Below, piece by piece: positions 6,139 to 14,343 of a DNA stretch of 32,093 nt. The notes beneath the pieces were generated by a model that saw only the letters and a list, made by a program, of their open reading frames with translations, made no database searches and was not told the origin of the DNA. A program made the translations under genes and the position numbers. The DNA lies in IMG/VR virus record IMGVR_UViG_3300042485_000032, positions 1 to 32,093 of that record. One strand, written 5' to 3'. Position 1 is the stretch's first letter. Each line of letters opens with the position of its first letter. The DNA comes from a virus.

Positions 6139-8236
6139 GATTGACGACTCGATTGGATTTATTGAGAGCGAGACAGTCGAGCAGCGTAAGCAAGCATTAG
6201 AGGCTTATCTACGTTCTCCTTACGGGAATGAGGTCGAAGGCAAGTCTCAGATCGTTACAGGTGAGGTAGCAGAAGCGGTTGATGGTGCTTTGCCATCCTT
6301 AGTTCGTATCTTTACAGGCTCAGATAACATTGTTGTGTTTGAGCCACAAGGCCCAAGGGATGAAGCCTCTGCCAAGCAAGCTACTGACTACTGTAATTGG
6401 GTGTTTAGTAGGGATAACGAAGGTGTAGCCATTCTCCATGATTGGTTCAAAGATGCTCTTTTGCAGAAAAATGGCGTAGTTAAAGCCTATTGGGAAGACA
6501 AAGAAAACATCACCAAAGAGCGTTACTTCAACTTGTCTAACGATGAGTTGGCAATGCTTATGTCTGACGACACAATGGAGATTGTCGAGCAAGACACAGA
6601 AGAATTCCCTATCCTAGACCAAATGGGTAATCCTGCGTTTGACCAGATGGGTCAGCCAATGATTAACCAAGTTCACAACGTAATGGTGCAGCAGAAAAAG
6701 ATGGTCGGTCGGGTTCGCATCGAGAACGTGCCTCCAGAGGAGTTCTTGATTAGCAAGAAGGCTAGAACCATTGCTGACAGCCCATTCGTAGCACATCGTC
6801 AAATGTTGACTCGTAGCACATTGATGGCTATGGGCTTTAACAAGAAGCAAGTTGAAGGTCTGCAAATGGGTGATGCTCTTGCATACACTCCAGAGCGTGT
6901 GGCTCGTTTCTCTGCTGGTGAGCAACCTTACCAAGTACAGACTGATGACCCATCTATGCAAGAGATTGAGGTCTTTGAGTGCTATGTAAAGACTGATGTA
7001 AATGGTAAGGGTATTGCCTCACTCGTTCAGGTGTTCTACGCATCTAACGAGATTCTTGAGGATGCCAAGGGTAAAGAGATGGTCGAGGAAGTTGACTACG
7101 TTCCTTTCCACTCTATCTGCCCCATCCCAATCCCACACAAGTTCTTTGGTAACTCACTTGCTGACAGAACCACAGACATTCAGCTAATCAAGACTACGAT
7201 TACTCGTCAGATTCTGGATAACCTCTATCTGACAAACAATGCACGAGTAGTCGCTGTTGAGGGTCAAGTAAACCTAGACGATCTGCTTACATCTACCGCA
7301 GGTGGTGTTATTCGTGCCAAGTCTCAGGGTGCTGTAACTCAGTTGGCTGTACAGAACGTAGCCACTGCTGCTTTCCCAATGCTTCAGTACTTGGACACAA
7401 TGCAATCTAAGCGTACTGGCGTATCTGATGCCTCACAGGGTTTAGACCCATCTATCTTGCAGAACGTGACTGCTGCTGCTGTTGCTTCTATGCAACAAGC
7501 TGGCGCAGGTAAGATTGAACTGATGGCTCGTTTGTTTGCTGAGACAGGTGTTAAGTCTCTGTTTAAGGGCATCTTGCATCTCTTATGCAAGTACCAAGAC
7601 AAGCCTCGTTTGGTGCGTATGCGTGGTGAGTTCGTAGAGTTTGACCCTCGTACATGGGCTAACCAGTACGATGTAGCGATTAACGTAGGTTTGGGTGCTG
7701 GTAACAGACAAGAGCAAATGGCTATGCTAAACATGGTTCTTGCCAAACAAGAGCAATTGATTGGTCAGTACGGCCCTGCTAATCCTTATGTCTCCCCTGC
7801 TCAGTATCGTTCTACTTTAGGTCGAATGGTTGAGTTGGCAGGATTTAAAGATTCTGGTGAGTTCTACAAAGCAATCACACCAGAGCAAGATCAGCAATTG
7901 TCTAATCCTCCTCCTCCACAACAACCTCAGATGCCTCCAGAAGTTCAGGCATTGATGCAAAAGACTCAGGCTGAGATTCAGGCTAACCAACAAAAGGCTC
8001 AAGCTGATATGCAACTGCAACAACAGCAAATGCAGATTGATATGCAGATGGCTCAACAAAAGGCTGGTCTTGAGATGCAATTACTTCGTGAGAAAGAAGC
8101 GGCTAAGTTGCAATTAGAGCGTGAGAAACAACAGGCTTACTTTGCTATGAAGCAACAAGAGTTTGAGGTTGAGGCTCAACTAAAAGCAATGAAGGTCGGT
8201 GCTGGTATCACTTCTAACGTAGAGATTAAGGGTTAA
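6101..8236 (+). CDS. Portal protein
   Basis: 711 residues, in the size range of P22/SU10-type portals. The start has AAGGA upstream. The N-terminal half (ESETVEQRKQALEAYLRSPY, VEGKSQIVTGEVAEAVDGAL) and the ADSPFVAHRQMLTRSTL region match long podovirus portals. The wing and stem lie in the middle, including KTTITRQILDNLYLTNNARV. The last 110 residues form a Pro-rich hinge and a Gln-rich coiled coil, consistent with a barrel that enters the capsid. It forms the dodecameric DNA entry channel and sits next to TerL as usual. Confidence 0.9.
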   Translation: METNDLKSILQAEIDDSIGFIESETVEQRKQALEAYLRSPYGNEVEGKSQIVTGEVAEAVDGALPSLVRIFTGSDNIVVFEPQGPRDEASAKQATDYCNWVFSRDNEGVAILHDWFKDALLQKNGVVKAYWEDKENITKERYFNLSNDELAMLMSDDTMEIVEQDTEEFPILDQMGNPAFDQMGQPMINQVHNVMVQQKKMVGRVRIENVPPEEFLISKKARTIADSPFVAHRQMLTRSTLMAMGFNKKQVEGLQMGDALAYTPERVARFSAGEQPYQVQTDDPSMQEIEVFECYVKTDVNGKGIASLVQVFYASNEILEDAKGKEMVEEVDYVPFHSICPIPIPHKFFGNSLADRTTDIQLIKTTITRQILDNLYLTNNARVVAVEGQVNLDDLLTSTAGGVIRAKSQGAVTQLAVQNVATAAFPMLQYLDTMQSKRTGVSDASQGLDPSILQNVTAAAVASMQQAGAGKIELMARLFAETGVKSLFKGILHLLCKYQDKPRLVRMRGEFVEFDPRTWANQYDVAINVGLGAGNRQEQMAMLNMVLAKQEQLIGQYGPANPYVSPAQYRSTLGRMVELAGFKDSGEFYKAITPEQDQQLSNPPPPQQPQMPPEVQALMQKTQAEIQANQQKAQADMQLQQQQMQIDMQMAQQKAGLEMQLLREKEAAKLQLEREKQQAYFAMKQQEFEVEAQLKAMKVGAGITSNVEIKG

Positions 8237-8238
8237 TC

Positions 8239-9573
8239 ATGTCAAACATTGATAATCTCATTAAGCAGATTCAATCTCAAGGCACTACCTCTAAATGGAC
8301 AGGTGGCTATGGTGTTGATGCGGCTACCAAAGACATGGCTCGCATCTTGGATAGCATTGGGATTACCGACATTAACCAGTTTGGCCCTGTAACCAAGCAA
8401 GTTGAGTTATACATGGGTGAGGGTGTAGATGGCACTCCAATCTATCAAACTCAAGAAGAACAAACCTTTGGAAACAAGATAACTGGTCAAGCTGTTCCAG
8501 TTACTTATAGTGATCGTCAGACAGGCAATGCTTTTGGTGGTACTTTTGAAGGCAAAGGTAACACAGGCTATCGAGTAGATTTCACTCCTGATGGCAAGCC
8601 AATTTTCTACACTACTGGCGCATCTAGTTCTAATGTTGTTGAAAAGATTAAACCATTTGCACAAATGGCTTTGTTGGCTGCTGGTATTGGTGGTTTGGAG
8701 TCTTTAGGTTTAGGTGCTGGTGGTGCAGCCGCAGGTGGTGCTACTGGATTGGGTGCTGCTGGTATGACAGCCGCAGAACTTGCACAATTAGACTTAGCTT
8801 TAGGTGGTATTGGTGGTTCTACTGGTGCTACTACTCTTGGTAATGCTTTGTTGACAGGTGCGTCAGTACCGACTATTACAAGTTTGACAGGTGGTAGTGG
8901 TCTTTTAACAGGTGCAGCAGGTGGTATTACTGCTGAATCAGTAGCTGCTAAGTTGGCTGAAGGTGCTACAGGAATGGGTAGTAGCGCAGGTTCGGGATTG
9001 TTAGAGTCAGTATTTGACCCGACATATGGGGGTGAATTGTCTCCTGTTATGGGTGGCGGTGCTGAGTCAGTATTTGACCCGACATATGGTGGAACTCTTG
9101 GTGCTCCTACTGTGGCTAATGCTGCTACTGCTGCCGCTACTGCTGCCAAAACAGGTTTAAGCGTATCTGATGCACTTCGTGCTGCTGGTCTTGTTGCAAC
9201 AATTGCAGGGGTAGGCAATGCAGTAGGTGGTGGTGGTGGCACTAGTGGTTTCCCCATAGTGCCTATCCCTAGCGATTGGACAAGCCCAATTAAGCCTACA
9301 GGTACAGCAGCGTTCACGCCTTTAGCCCCAATTGACTTTGGCAACAAAGAGATGCTTCGTGGCACACAATGGGAACAGTTACTAAGCCCTGACTATGGCA
9401 AAGCACCTGCAATGCCAACTCCCACCAACCCATCTAACATGACGTTTAATGAGTTGACCAGAATCTTGGGTGGCCCTACAACTTCAGCACCAGCACAGAA
9501 CCTTTCAATCAACGATGTAATCGCAGGAATACAAAGCCAATATGGACAAACACCAACAGGCTCAATGGGCTAA
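8239..9573 (+). CDS. Gly/Ala-rich virion-associated protein
   Basis: 444 residues. Residues 1-130 are hydrophilic (TSKWTGGYGVDAATKDMARI). The centre (about 135-330) is very rich in Gly, Ala and Leu, with hydrophobic stretches such as MALLAAGIGGLESLGLGAGG that could span or disturb membranes. The C-terminus is Pro-rich. A ten-residue motif, ESVFDPTYGG, occurs twice, 20 residues apart. Its place between portal and scaffold suggests a minor capsid or ejected protein. No homologous family is certain. Confidence 0.7.
   Translation: MSNIDNLIKQIQSQGTTSKWTGGYGVDAATKDMARILDSIGITDINQFGPVTKQVELYMGEGVDGTPIYQTQEEQTFGNKITGQAVPVTYSDRQTGNAFGGTFEGKGNTGYRVDFTPDGKPIFYTTGASSSNVVEKIKPFAQMALLAAGIGGLESLGLGAGGAAAGGATGLGAAGMTAAELAQLDLALGGIGGSTGATTLGNALLTGASVPTITSLTGGSGLLTGAAGGITAESVAAKLAEGATGMGSSAGSGLLESVFDPTYGGELSPVMGGGAESVFDPTYGGTLGAPTVANAATAAATAAKTGLSVSDALRAAGLVATIAGVGNAVGGGGGTSGFPIVPIPSDWTSPIKPTGTAAFTPLAPIDFGNKEMLRGTQWEQLLSPDYGKAPAMPTPTNPSNMTFNELTRILGGPTTSAPAQNLSINDVIAGIQSQYGQTPTGSMG
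9004..9089 (+). repeat. Direct repeat of 26 bp, 60 bp apart
   Basis: Positions 9004-9029 and 9064-9089 are identical and encode ESVFDPTYGG twice in the same frame. The exact DNA identity, beyond what protein conservation needs, points to a recent internal duplication of 60 bp. Confidence 0.85.
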
Positions 9574-9781
9574 GAATTTGTTAAGCGATGACTTTTTCAT
9601 AGAAGTCATAGATAACTTGAAAAAACAACAGATTAGTGTAATAATTAACACAAGTGGTGAAGAATCTGATAAGCGTGAAGATGCTTACAGACACATCAAG
9701 ACAATTGAATTGATTACAGGACACCTAGAAGGCTTGGCCTCGGAAACTTTAATCAAAGAGAAGAAGTGGAAGATTTTGTAA
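9542..9781 (+). CDS. Small hypothetical protein between portal-region and scaffold genes
   Basis: 79 residues, overlapping the preceding gene by 32 bases. It is hydrophilic and helical (NLLSDDFFIEVIDNLKKQQI) and ends ASETLIKEKKWKIL. I recall proteins with this pattern in phages with the same capsid gene order, always beside the scaffold gene. It may help prohead assembly, but no function is known. Confidence 0.7.
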   Translation: MDKHQQAQWAKNLLSDDFFIEVIDNLKKQQISVIINTSGEESDKREDAYRHIKTIELITGHLEGLASETLIKEKKWKIL

Positions 9782-9809
9782 TTCTGTGGTATAAAAGCCA
9801 CACCTCCGT

Positions 9810-9832
9810 CTAGAAGGTTTCTAGCGATTTTT
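9810..9832 (+). terminator. Weak hairpin with T-rich tail before the scaffold gene
   Basis: CTAGAA (9810-9815) pairs with TTCTAG (9819-9824) around a GGT loop, followed by CGATTTTT. The stem is short and AT-rich, so at best it is a weak terminator or an RNA processing site ahead of the highly expressed scaffold/capsid genes. Confidence 0.25.
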
Positions 9833-9842
9833 GAGATGACAA

Positions 9843-10763
9843 ATGGAAAACACCAACCCACAAGGGAGTGAAAGCCTAGATGTAAACCAAGCCGCTTCAG
9901 CGTTTGAAGGGATGATGGGTGATTCTGAGGAAGCCGAACAAGGCCAATCCGAAGGTCAACTAGAAGACCAACAAGAGACTGATGAAGTTGAATATTCTGA
10001 AGAAGAAGAACCCAAGCCAAGATATAAAGTCAAGGCAAGTGGTGAGGAAGTTGAGGTAGAACTTGACGAACTCATTAAGGGTTATCAACAAGGTGCAGAT
10101 TACACTAAAAAGTCTCAGGCTCTAGCTGAACAACGTAAAGCTCTTGAAGCTGAACGTCAACATTTAGAGTATGTAAAACAAGAGCGACAGGCATATGCCC
10201 AGAAGTTGCAAGCGTTGGATAGCTTCCTTTCGCAGCAAGATCAGGGTGTTAACTTAGATGTTCTAAAGGAAACAGACCCCATTGGCTATGCCGTGGCGGT
10301 TGCTGAACAGAGTCAGCGAGAGAAGCAATTAGCAGTAGTTAGGAATGAGCAGCAAAGACTTGCCCAACAGCAACAATCTGAGCATCATGCCTCTTTGCAA
10401 AACCATCTCCGTCAAGAGTCTGAGAAGCTAACCAGTTTGATTCCTGAGTTGGCTACGCCACAGGGTGATGCGGTTCGGAAACAAATCCGTGACTATGCGA
10501 AGTCTGTTGGGTGGTCTGACCAAGAACTCAGTCAACTATATGACAGTCGTGCTGTGGTGACTTTGTATAACGGGATGAAGTATCAGCAACTTCAAAAGAG
10601 CAAGCCAGAGGTAAACAAGAAACTTCAAGCTGCTCCAAAGATGATGCGATCAGGAACTTCTGCCCCTCCTACTAAGTCATCAAGTGACAAACAGGCGATG
10701 CAAAGGTTGCGTGAGACAGGAAAAGTCTCAGACGCTGCCAAAGCATTTGAACGATTCTTTTAA
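9843..10763 (+). CDS. Putative capsid scaffolding protein
   Basis: 306 residues, strongly acidic at the N-terminus (EE/Q-rich, 25-60), then YKVKASGEEVEVELDELIKG and a long coiled coil (about 85-200, rich in Gln, Glu and Arg). A basic helix near the C-terminus ends VSDAAKAFERFF. Charged, highly helical proteins directly upstream of the capsid gene are typical scaffolds, which shape the prohead and then leave; the C-terminal basic helix would contact the capsid protein. Assignment rests on composition and position. Confidence 0.8.
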   Translation: MENTNPQGSESLDVNQAASAFEGMMGDSEEAEQGQSEGQLEDQQETDEVEYSEEEEPKPRYKVKASGEEVEVELDELIKGYQQGADYTKKSQALAEQRKALEAERQHLEYVKQERQAYAQKLQALDSFLSQQDQGVNLDVLKETDPIGYAVAVAEQSQREKQLAVVRNEQQRLAQQQQSEHHASLQNHLRQESEKLTSLIPELATPQGDAVRKQIRDYAKSVGWSDQELSQLYDSRAVVTLYNGMKYQQLQKSKPEVNKKLQAAPKMMRSGTSAPPTKSSSDKQAMQRLRETGKVSDAAKAFERFF

Positions 10764-10778
10764 ATTTTGGAGTAAATT

Positions 10779-11100
10779 ATGGCTACCTATCAAACATATA
10801 CCGCTATCGGTATGCGTGAAGACCTTTCGGATGTTATCTACTCGATTTCACCAACAGATGTTCCATTTATGTCTTCCATTGGCAAGACTAAAGCTACTGC
10901 TGTTCTGCACGAGTGGCAGACTGACAGCTTGGCTGCTGCTACTTTGGACAACTTCACAGTCGAGGGTGCAACAGCATCTGACGCTACCATGTCTCCAACA
11001 ACTCGTGTTGGCAACCGCACTCAGATCGCACAGAAGACTATCAAGATTTCTGGCACTTTGCAGTCTGTTGACAAAGCTGGTCGTAAGTCTGAAAAGGCGT
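10779..11100 (+). CDS. Major capsid protein, exon 1
   Basis: Codes for the first 107 residues plus one base of the next codon. GGAG lies 7 bases before the ATG. The sequence MATYQTYTAIGMREDLSDVI, then ISPTDVPFMSSIGKTKA, LHEWQTDSLAA and VGNRTQIAQKTIKISGT, matches the N-terminal arm and early core of DUF5309/SU10-type capsid proteins. The normal continuation of SVDKAGRKSE is cut off: the unspliced frame runs into TAA at 11112. A P1 helix predicts the 5' splice site after T11100. Joined to exon 2, the protein would have 320 residues. Without splicing only a 111-residue fragment forms. Confidence 0.8.
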
Positions 11101-11407
11101 TAGCTTTCCATTAAGCGCCCGTATTCGGTAACGAATATTGAAAAACTAGGTGAATTGCTGGAAACTCCTTAGAGCCTCTAACACTACAGCATAGCTAGAA
11201 ATGGCAAGTGCGAAAGTTTGAAAAGATAGAGGATTGGACAATCAGCAGCCAAGCACCCGAAAAGGTGAAGGTTCAACGACTAGGGAGTAATCCCGTAGAG
11301 CCAAGTGGCTCGAAGTGCCTAGCCCCTCAAATGAGGGTGAAGATATAGTCTGATCTTGTATGAGAGTACAAGCCTCGAAAGAGGGTCAAGAAAGTAACGA
11401 ATCTTGG
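11101..11407 (+). ncRNA. Group I intron (IA-like) in the major capsid gene
   Basis: The insert carries all four conserved core elements in order: P (aattgctggaaa, 11153-11164), Q (aatcagcagccaagc, 11240-11254), R (gttcaacgactagg, 11271-11284) and S (aagatatagtctga, 11340-11353). P4 pairs GCTG with CAGC, P7 pairs GACTA (11278-11282) with TAGTC (11346-11350), and P3 pairs CTAGG (11146-11150) with CCTAG (near 11318). Two hairpins between P7 and P3' (GGGA..TCCC and GAGCC..GGCTC) are P7.1/P7.2-like, a subgroup IA trait. P8 is CCCTC/GAGGG; two further hairpins follow S. P1 pairs exon GGCGT (11096-11100) with intron GCGCC (11115-11119), with the required U-G at the splice site. G11407 is the only nearby 3' G that restores the frame. 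No ORF for a homing endonuclease is present. The exact 3' end is inferred. Confidence 0.9.
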
Positions 11408-12048
11408 CAAACACAAATGATCAATTGGCTAAGGCTTCTAGCGAAATCAAGCGCGACATGGAAACAACCCTGTTGAGCAACCAAACTGCTTCTAACGGCA
11501 ATAGCTCTACTGCTCGTAAATTGGGTGGTCTGCAAGCATGGTTGAACTCCAACTATGATGGCGGTACTTCTGGTGTTGCTGGTGACTTGGGTACTACTGC
11601 TCGTACCAACGGCACTAACCGCACTTTCACAGAAGACATCCTGAAGACTGTTATCCGTGAAGTTTACGCTTCTGGTGGCAATCCTAAAGTGTTGATGGTT
11701 AACCCTGCTCACAAGCAATTGGTTTCCGCTTTCACAGGTATTGCTGCACAGCGTTTCATGGCCCCAAGCAATGCGCCTACAACCATCATTGGTGCGGCTG
11801 ATGTCTATTTGAGCGATTTCGGTACAGTTTCTGTTGTGCCTAACCGCTTTATGACATCTACCAACACCTGTGACGAAGTTGCATATGTGCTTGACCCAGA
11901 CATGGCTGCCATCGCTTACTTGCGCCCATTCCAGACCAACGAGTTGGCTGTGACTGGAGACAACGAAAGCACACAATTGTTGGCTGAGTACACCTTGGAA
12001 GTTAAGAACCAAGCTGCTCACGGCATCATTGCTGACATCACACCTTAA
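11408..12048 (+). CDS. Major capsid protein, exon 2
   Basis: Codes for the remaining 213 residues, in a different frame from exon 1. It reads NTNDQLAKASSEIKRDMETT, then a TARKLGGLQAWL segment, the conserved DUF5309 core, and continues through VMVNPAHKQLVSAFTG, DVYLSDFGTVSVVPNRFM and YLRPFQTNELAVTGD to the stop at 12046. Upstream in this frame a stop at 11395 blocks any contiguous start; a TTG at 11404 could otherwise only give an N-terminally truncated protein. The predicted junction reads KSEKA-S-NTNDQL, about four residues longer than I expect for the family, so the 3' site could be slightly off. It forms the HK97-fold capsid shell. Confidence 0.8.
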
Positions 12049-12063
12049 TTTAAGGTAACTCCG

Positions 12064-12104
12064 AAAAATGCCTCAGACTTAAACATCTGGGGCATTTTCT
12101 TTTC
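12064..12104 (+). terminator. Strong rho-independent terminator after the capsid gene
   Basis: A 13-bp stem (12065-12077 with 12086-12098; one T-G wobble) with an 8-base loop, followed by T-rich sequence to 12103. It lies 16 bases after the capsid stop codon. Such a terminator, partly read through, would give more capsid mRNA than tail mRNA. Confidence 0.85.
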
Positions 12105-12128
12105 TACTCAAACTGATAGAATTAGGCT

Positions 12129-12443
12129 ATGCAAAATCCTAACAATTTTAGACAAACTGCTGTTCATGCCGATGGCGAAGGTGGCATCGTTATTCAGACT
12201 CGCCAAGATGTTTCAGATATTGTTGAGCAGAATAAAAAGGAATTTAATTCCTTTGATGAACGTGCAAGATGGTCTGATAATTTGTTTGGCAATAAGGTCG
12301 CATCCATCCCAATGACTGTGATTGATGATCTGAATAAAGCTGGAATCATGCGTGGCTTTGCTGTCCTTGATGACAAGCGTTTTGCTGCTTGGTTAAATGA
12401 CCCAATGAATCGTGCATGGCGCACTAGGACAGGAGTAGTATGA
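12129..12443 (+). CDS. Conserved virion-region hypothetical protein
   Basis: 104 residues. It contains DIVEQNKKEFNSFDERARWS, VASIPMTVIDDLNKAGI and a C-terminal WLNDPMNRAWRTRTGVV. I recall this pattern in small proteins located between the capsid and head-tail adaptor genes of related phages; function unknown. It is the first gene after the capsid terminator and overlaps the adaptor start by four bases (ATGA). Confidence 0.7.
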   Translation: MQNPNNFRQTAVHADGEGGIVIQTRQDVSDIVEQNKKEFNSFDERARWSDNLFGNKVASIPMTVIDDLNKAGIMRGFAVLDDKRFAAWLNDPMNRAWRTRTGVV

Positions 12444-13060
12444 GTTTCGCAACTTACTCTGATTTAAAAACCTCAATCGCAGGTTACTTAGCTAGGTCTG
12501 ATCTGACAAACCAGATTCCAGACTTCATTACATTTGCTGAGAATCGTCTGCGTAGAGAACTGCGTGTTCGTCAGATGCTAAAGTCTGTAACAACAGCTAC
12601 AGTATCAGGTGACTCAACTGTTGAAGTTCCTAGCGATTTTTTAGAGATTCGTGATTTTGTCGTTTTGACAAACCCAATTCAGCCATTGAGTTACTCAAGC
12701 CCATCTACTTTGTCTAATGACCCAAGAGCATCAGAAGTTGGTGTTCCTAAGTCTTACACGATCTTGGCTAACGAGTTTCTGTTGTCTCCATCTCCTGATG
12801 GAGTCTACACATTGAGACTCTTGTACTATTCTGCTCCTCCGTATATGTCTAGTTCAAACGCATCTAATGTGTTTTTGAATGTTGCACCTGACGCACTACT
12901 TTATGCTGCTTTGCTTGAGGCAGAGCCGTATCTTATGAACGATGGTCGTGTTAATACATGGGGAACTATGTATGATCGTGCGATTTCCTCTCTCACTAGG
13001 TCTGATGAGAATACTCAGTACTCTGGTGTCCCATTAGCAATGAAACTTACTGCAAGGTGA
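12440..13060 (+). CDS. Head-tail adaptor protein (SU10-type)
   Basis: 206 residues. The start MSFATYSDLKTSIAGYLARS, then QIPDFITFAENRLRRELR, VPSDFLEIRDF, YYSAPPYMSSSNASNVFLN and ALLYAALLEAEPYL, is the usual layout of the podovirus adaptor (SU10 adaptor / gp11-like). This ring attaches below the portal and carries the tail nozzle. Overlap with the upstream gene is four bases. Confidence 0.85.
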   Translation: MSFATYSDLKTSIAGYLARSDLTNQIPDFITFAENRLRRELRVRQMLKSVTTATVSGDSTVEVPSDFLEIRDFVVLTNPIQPLSYSSPSTLSNDPRASEVGVPKSYTILANEFLLSPSPDGVYTLRLLYYSAPPYMSSSNASNVFLNVAPDALLYAALLEAEPYLMNDGRVNTWGTMYDRAISSLTRSDENTQYSGVPLAMKLTAR

Positions 13061-13064
13061 AACT

Positions 13065-13451
13065 ATGGCTGAAATGTCTAACTACTTGGAAAATGCTCTT
13101 ATCAACGTAACTCTGAGAGCAACTAGCTACACAGCACCAACGACTGTGTATGTGGCTTTGTACACTTCTGACCCAACAGATGCTGATACTGGAACTGAGT
13201 GTTCTGGCACTAGCTATGCTCGTCAGTCTGTGACGTTTGGTGCGCCTAGCAATGGTGCTACTACTAATTCTGCGGCTGTTGAGTTTCCTCAAGCTGGTGG
13301 TGCATGGGGTACGATTACACACATCGGTATTCGTGATGCTTTGACTACAGGTAACTTGCTGTATCACACCGCACTTGACGCATCTAAGACTATTGCAACT
13401 GGTGATGTGTTTCGCATTGCCTCTGGTTCATTGAGCGTTACTTTAGCGTGA
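13065..13451 (+). CDS. Virion structural protein (Gp80-like beta protein)
   Basis: 128 residues, rich in Thr, Ser, Ala and Gly with a beta pattern. The segments MSNYLENALINVTLRA, TVYVALYTSDPTDA, GTSYARQSVTFGAPSNG, WGTITHIGIRDA and TGNLLYHTALDASKTI resemble a family of small phage tail/virion proteins I know as Gp80-like. It lies between adaptor and nozzle genes, so it is probably a minor virion part; its exact place is unknown. Confidence 0.75.
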   Translation: MAEMSNYLENALINVTLRATSYTAPTTVYVALYTSDPTDADTGTECSGTSYARQSVTFGAPSNGATTNSAAVEFPQAGGAWGTITHIGIRDALTTGNLLYHTALDASKTIATGDVFRIASGSLSVTLA

Positions 13452-13452
13452 G

Positions 13453-14343
13453 ATGGCTGATTTACTGCCTCCGTGGACAATTGACTCGCTAGACAATTTA
13501 AAGTCTAGCATTGATGACTTAACACTCACACTCGATAGTTCACTCTACACTACCTCAGTTACCCTATGGGATGCCTATGGGTCTGTGAGTGCTTCTGCGA
13601 CTGTTACGGCTGATGCTGTAAGGGTTCAGAATGGTGTAGCAGCAGTAGATGGAACGGCAGATGTAACGGCTAGTGGAACTAGGGTTCAGTTTGCTAGTGC
13701 AAGCATTACAGGTTCAGCTAGTGTCTCTTGTGATGCGACTAGGGTTCAGTTTGCTTCTGGTGCGATAGATGCTAGTGCAACAGTAACTGCGGATGCGATC
13801 AGGGTTCAGTTTGCCTCTGGAAGTATCACAGGTAACGCTGATGTAACTGCAATTGGAACTCGTGTTCAGTTTGCTGACGCTTCAATTACTGGTACTGCCG
13901 ATGTAACTGCTTTGGGTGGAATTGTTGCCAATGGTGTAGCTTCTATAACTGGTAATGCGACTTTTACTGCTGATGCAATTAGGGTGCGTGATGCCGTAGC
14001 TGTTATTACTGGTAGCGCAACATTTACTGCCAATGGTGGAATTGTTGCTGATGCCAATGCAAGTATCACTTGTAATACAGATTTTACGGCTTCAGCTTCC
14101 GCAATTTACGCAGGAGTTGGTAGTGTTACTGGTACGGCTACGATCACAGCAAAGGGTGTAATCCTTGGTGAGAACTGGACACCAGTACCAGAAGACGATA
14201 ACACTTGGACACCTGTTTCTACAGATTCAAATACTTGGACGACAGTATCGAGTGACACAAACACATGGACACCTGTGTCTGCTAATGACAACACATGGAC
14301 AATTCAGGCTCAAGGAAGTAACACATGGCAACGACAAAACTAA
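13453..14343 (+). CDS. Tail protein with two sets of tandem repeats
   Basis: 296 residues. After a 40-residue N-terminus (IDSLDNLKSSIDDLTLTLDS), about nine 20-residue repeats follow, each of the kind TADAIRVQFASGSITGNADV, then about five 10-residue repeats with the core NTWTPVSxDx. The first set looks like a beta-solenoid; the second like a short Trp-based repeat. It sits between a small virion protein and the nozzle gene, so it is likely part of the tail or a fibre. No family is recognised. Its last 19 bases overlap the nozzle start. Confidence 0.7.
   Translation: MADLLPPWTIDSLDNLKSSIDDLTLTLDSSLYTTSVTLWDAYGSVSASATVTADAVRVQNGVAAVDGTADVTASGTRVQFASASITGSASVSCDATRVQFASGAIDASATVTADAIRVQFASGSITGNADVTAIGTRVQFADASITGTADVTALGGIVANGVASITGNATFTADAIRVRDAVAVITGSATFTANGGIVADANASITCNTDFTASASAIYAGVGSVTGTATITAKGVILGENWTPVPEDDNTWTPVSTDSNTWTTVSSDTNTWTPVSANDNTWTIQAQGSNTWQRQN
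13620..14080 (+). repeat. 60-bp tandem coding repeats
   Basis: The motif AGGGTTCAG recurs exactly every 60 bases at 13621, 13681, 13741 and 13801, with diverged copies at 13861 (CGTGTTCAG), 13981 and related positions. Each unit codes for 20 residues. Copies differ mostly in the second half and at third codon positions. Confidence 0.85.
14173..14335 (+). repeat. 30-bp tandem coding repeats (NTWTPVS type)
   Basis: Units reading (N)TWTPVSxDx recur about every 30 bases (ACTTGGACACC, ACTTGGACGAC, ACATGGACACC, ACATGGACAAT). They encode the Trp-Thr-rich C-terminus of the gene. Confidence 0.75.

Noticed and set aside
8607-9365. Antisense ORF of 252 residues
   Set aside because: It mirrors the GC-biased Gly/Ala codons of the + gene, giving a Pro/Ala-rich product; no ribosome site or family.
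9786-9802. Hairpin TGTGG/CCACA before the scaffold gene
   Set aside because: Five base pairs with no T run; too weak to call as a terminator.
11101-11407. Capsid gene broken by a frameshift or assembly error
   Set aside because: The insert is not random: it has ordered group I core elements, matching helices and a P1 with U-G, and the flanks join in frame.
11386-12021. Antisense ORF of 211 residues opposite the capsid exon 2
   Set aside because: Capsid homology on the + strand is clear; the antisense product has no recognisable pattern.
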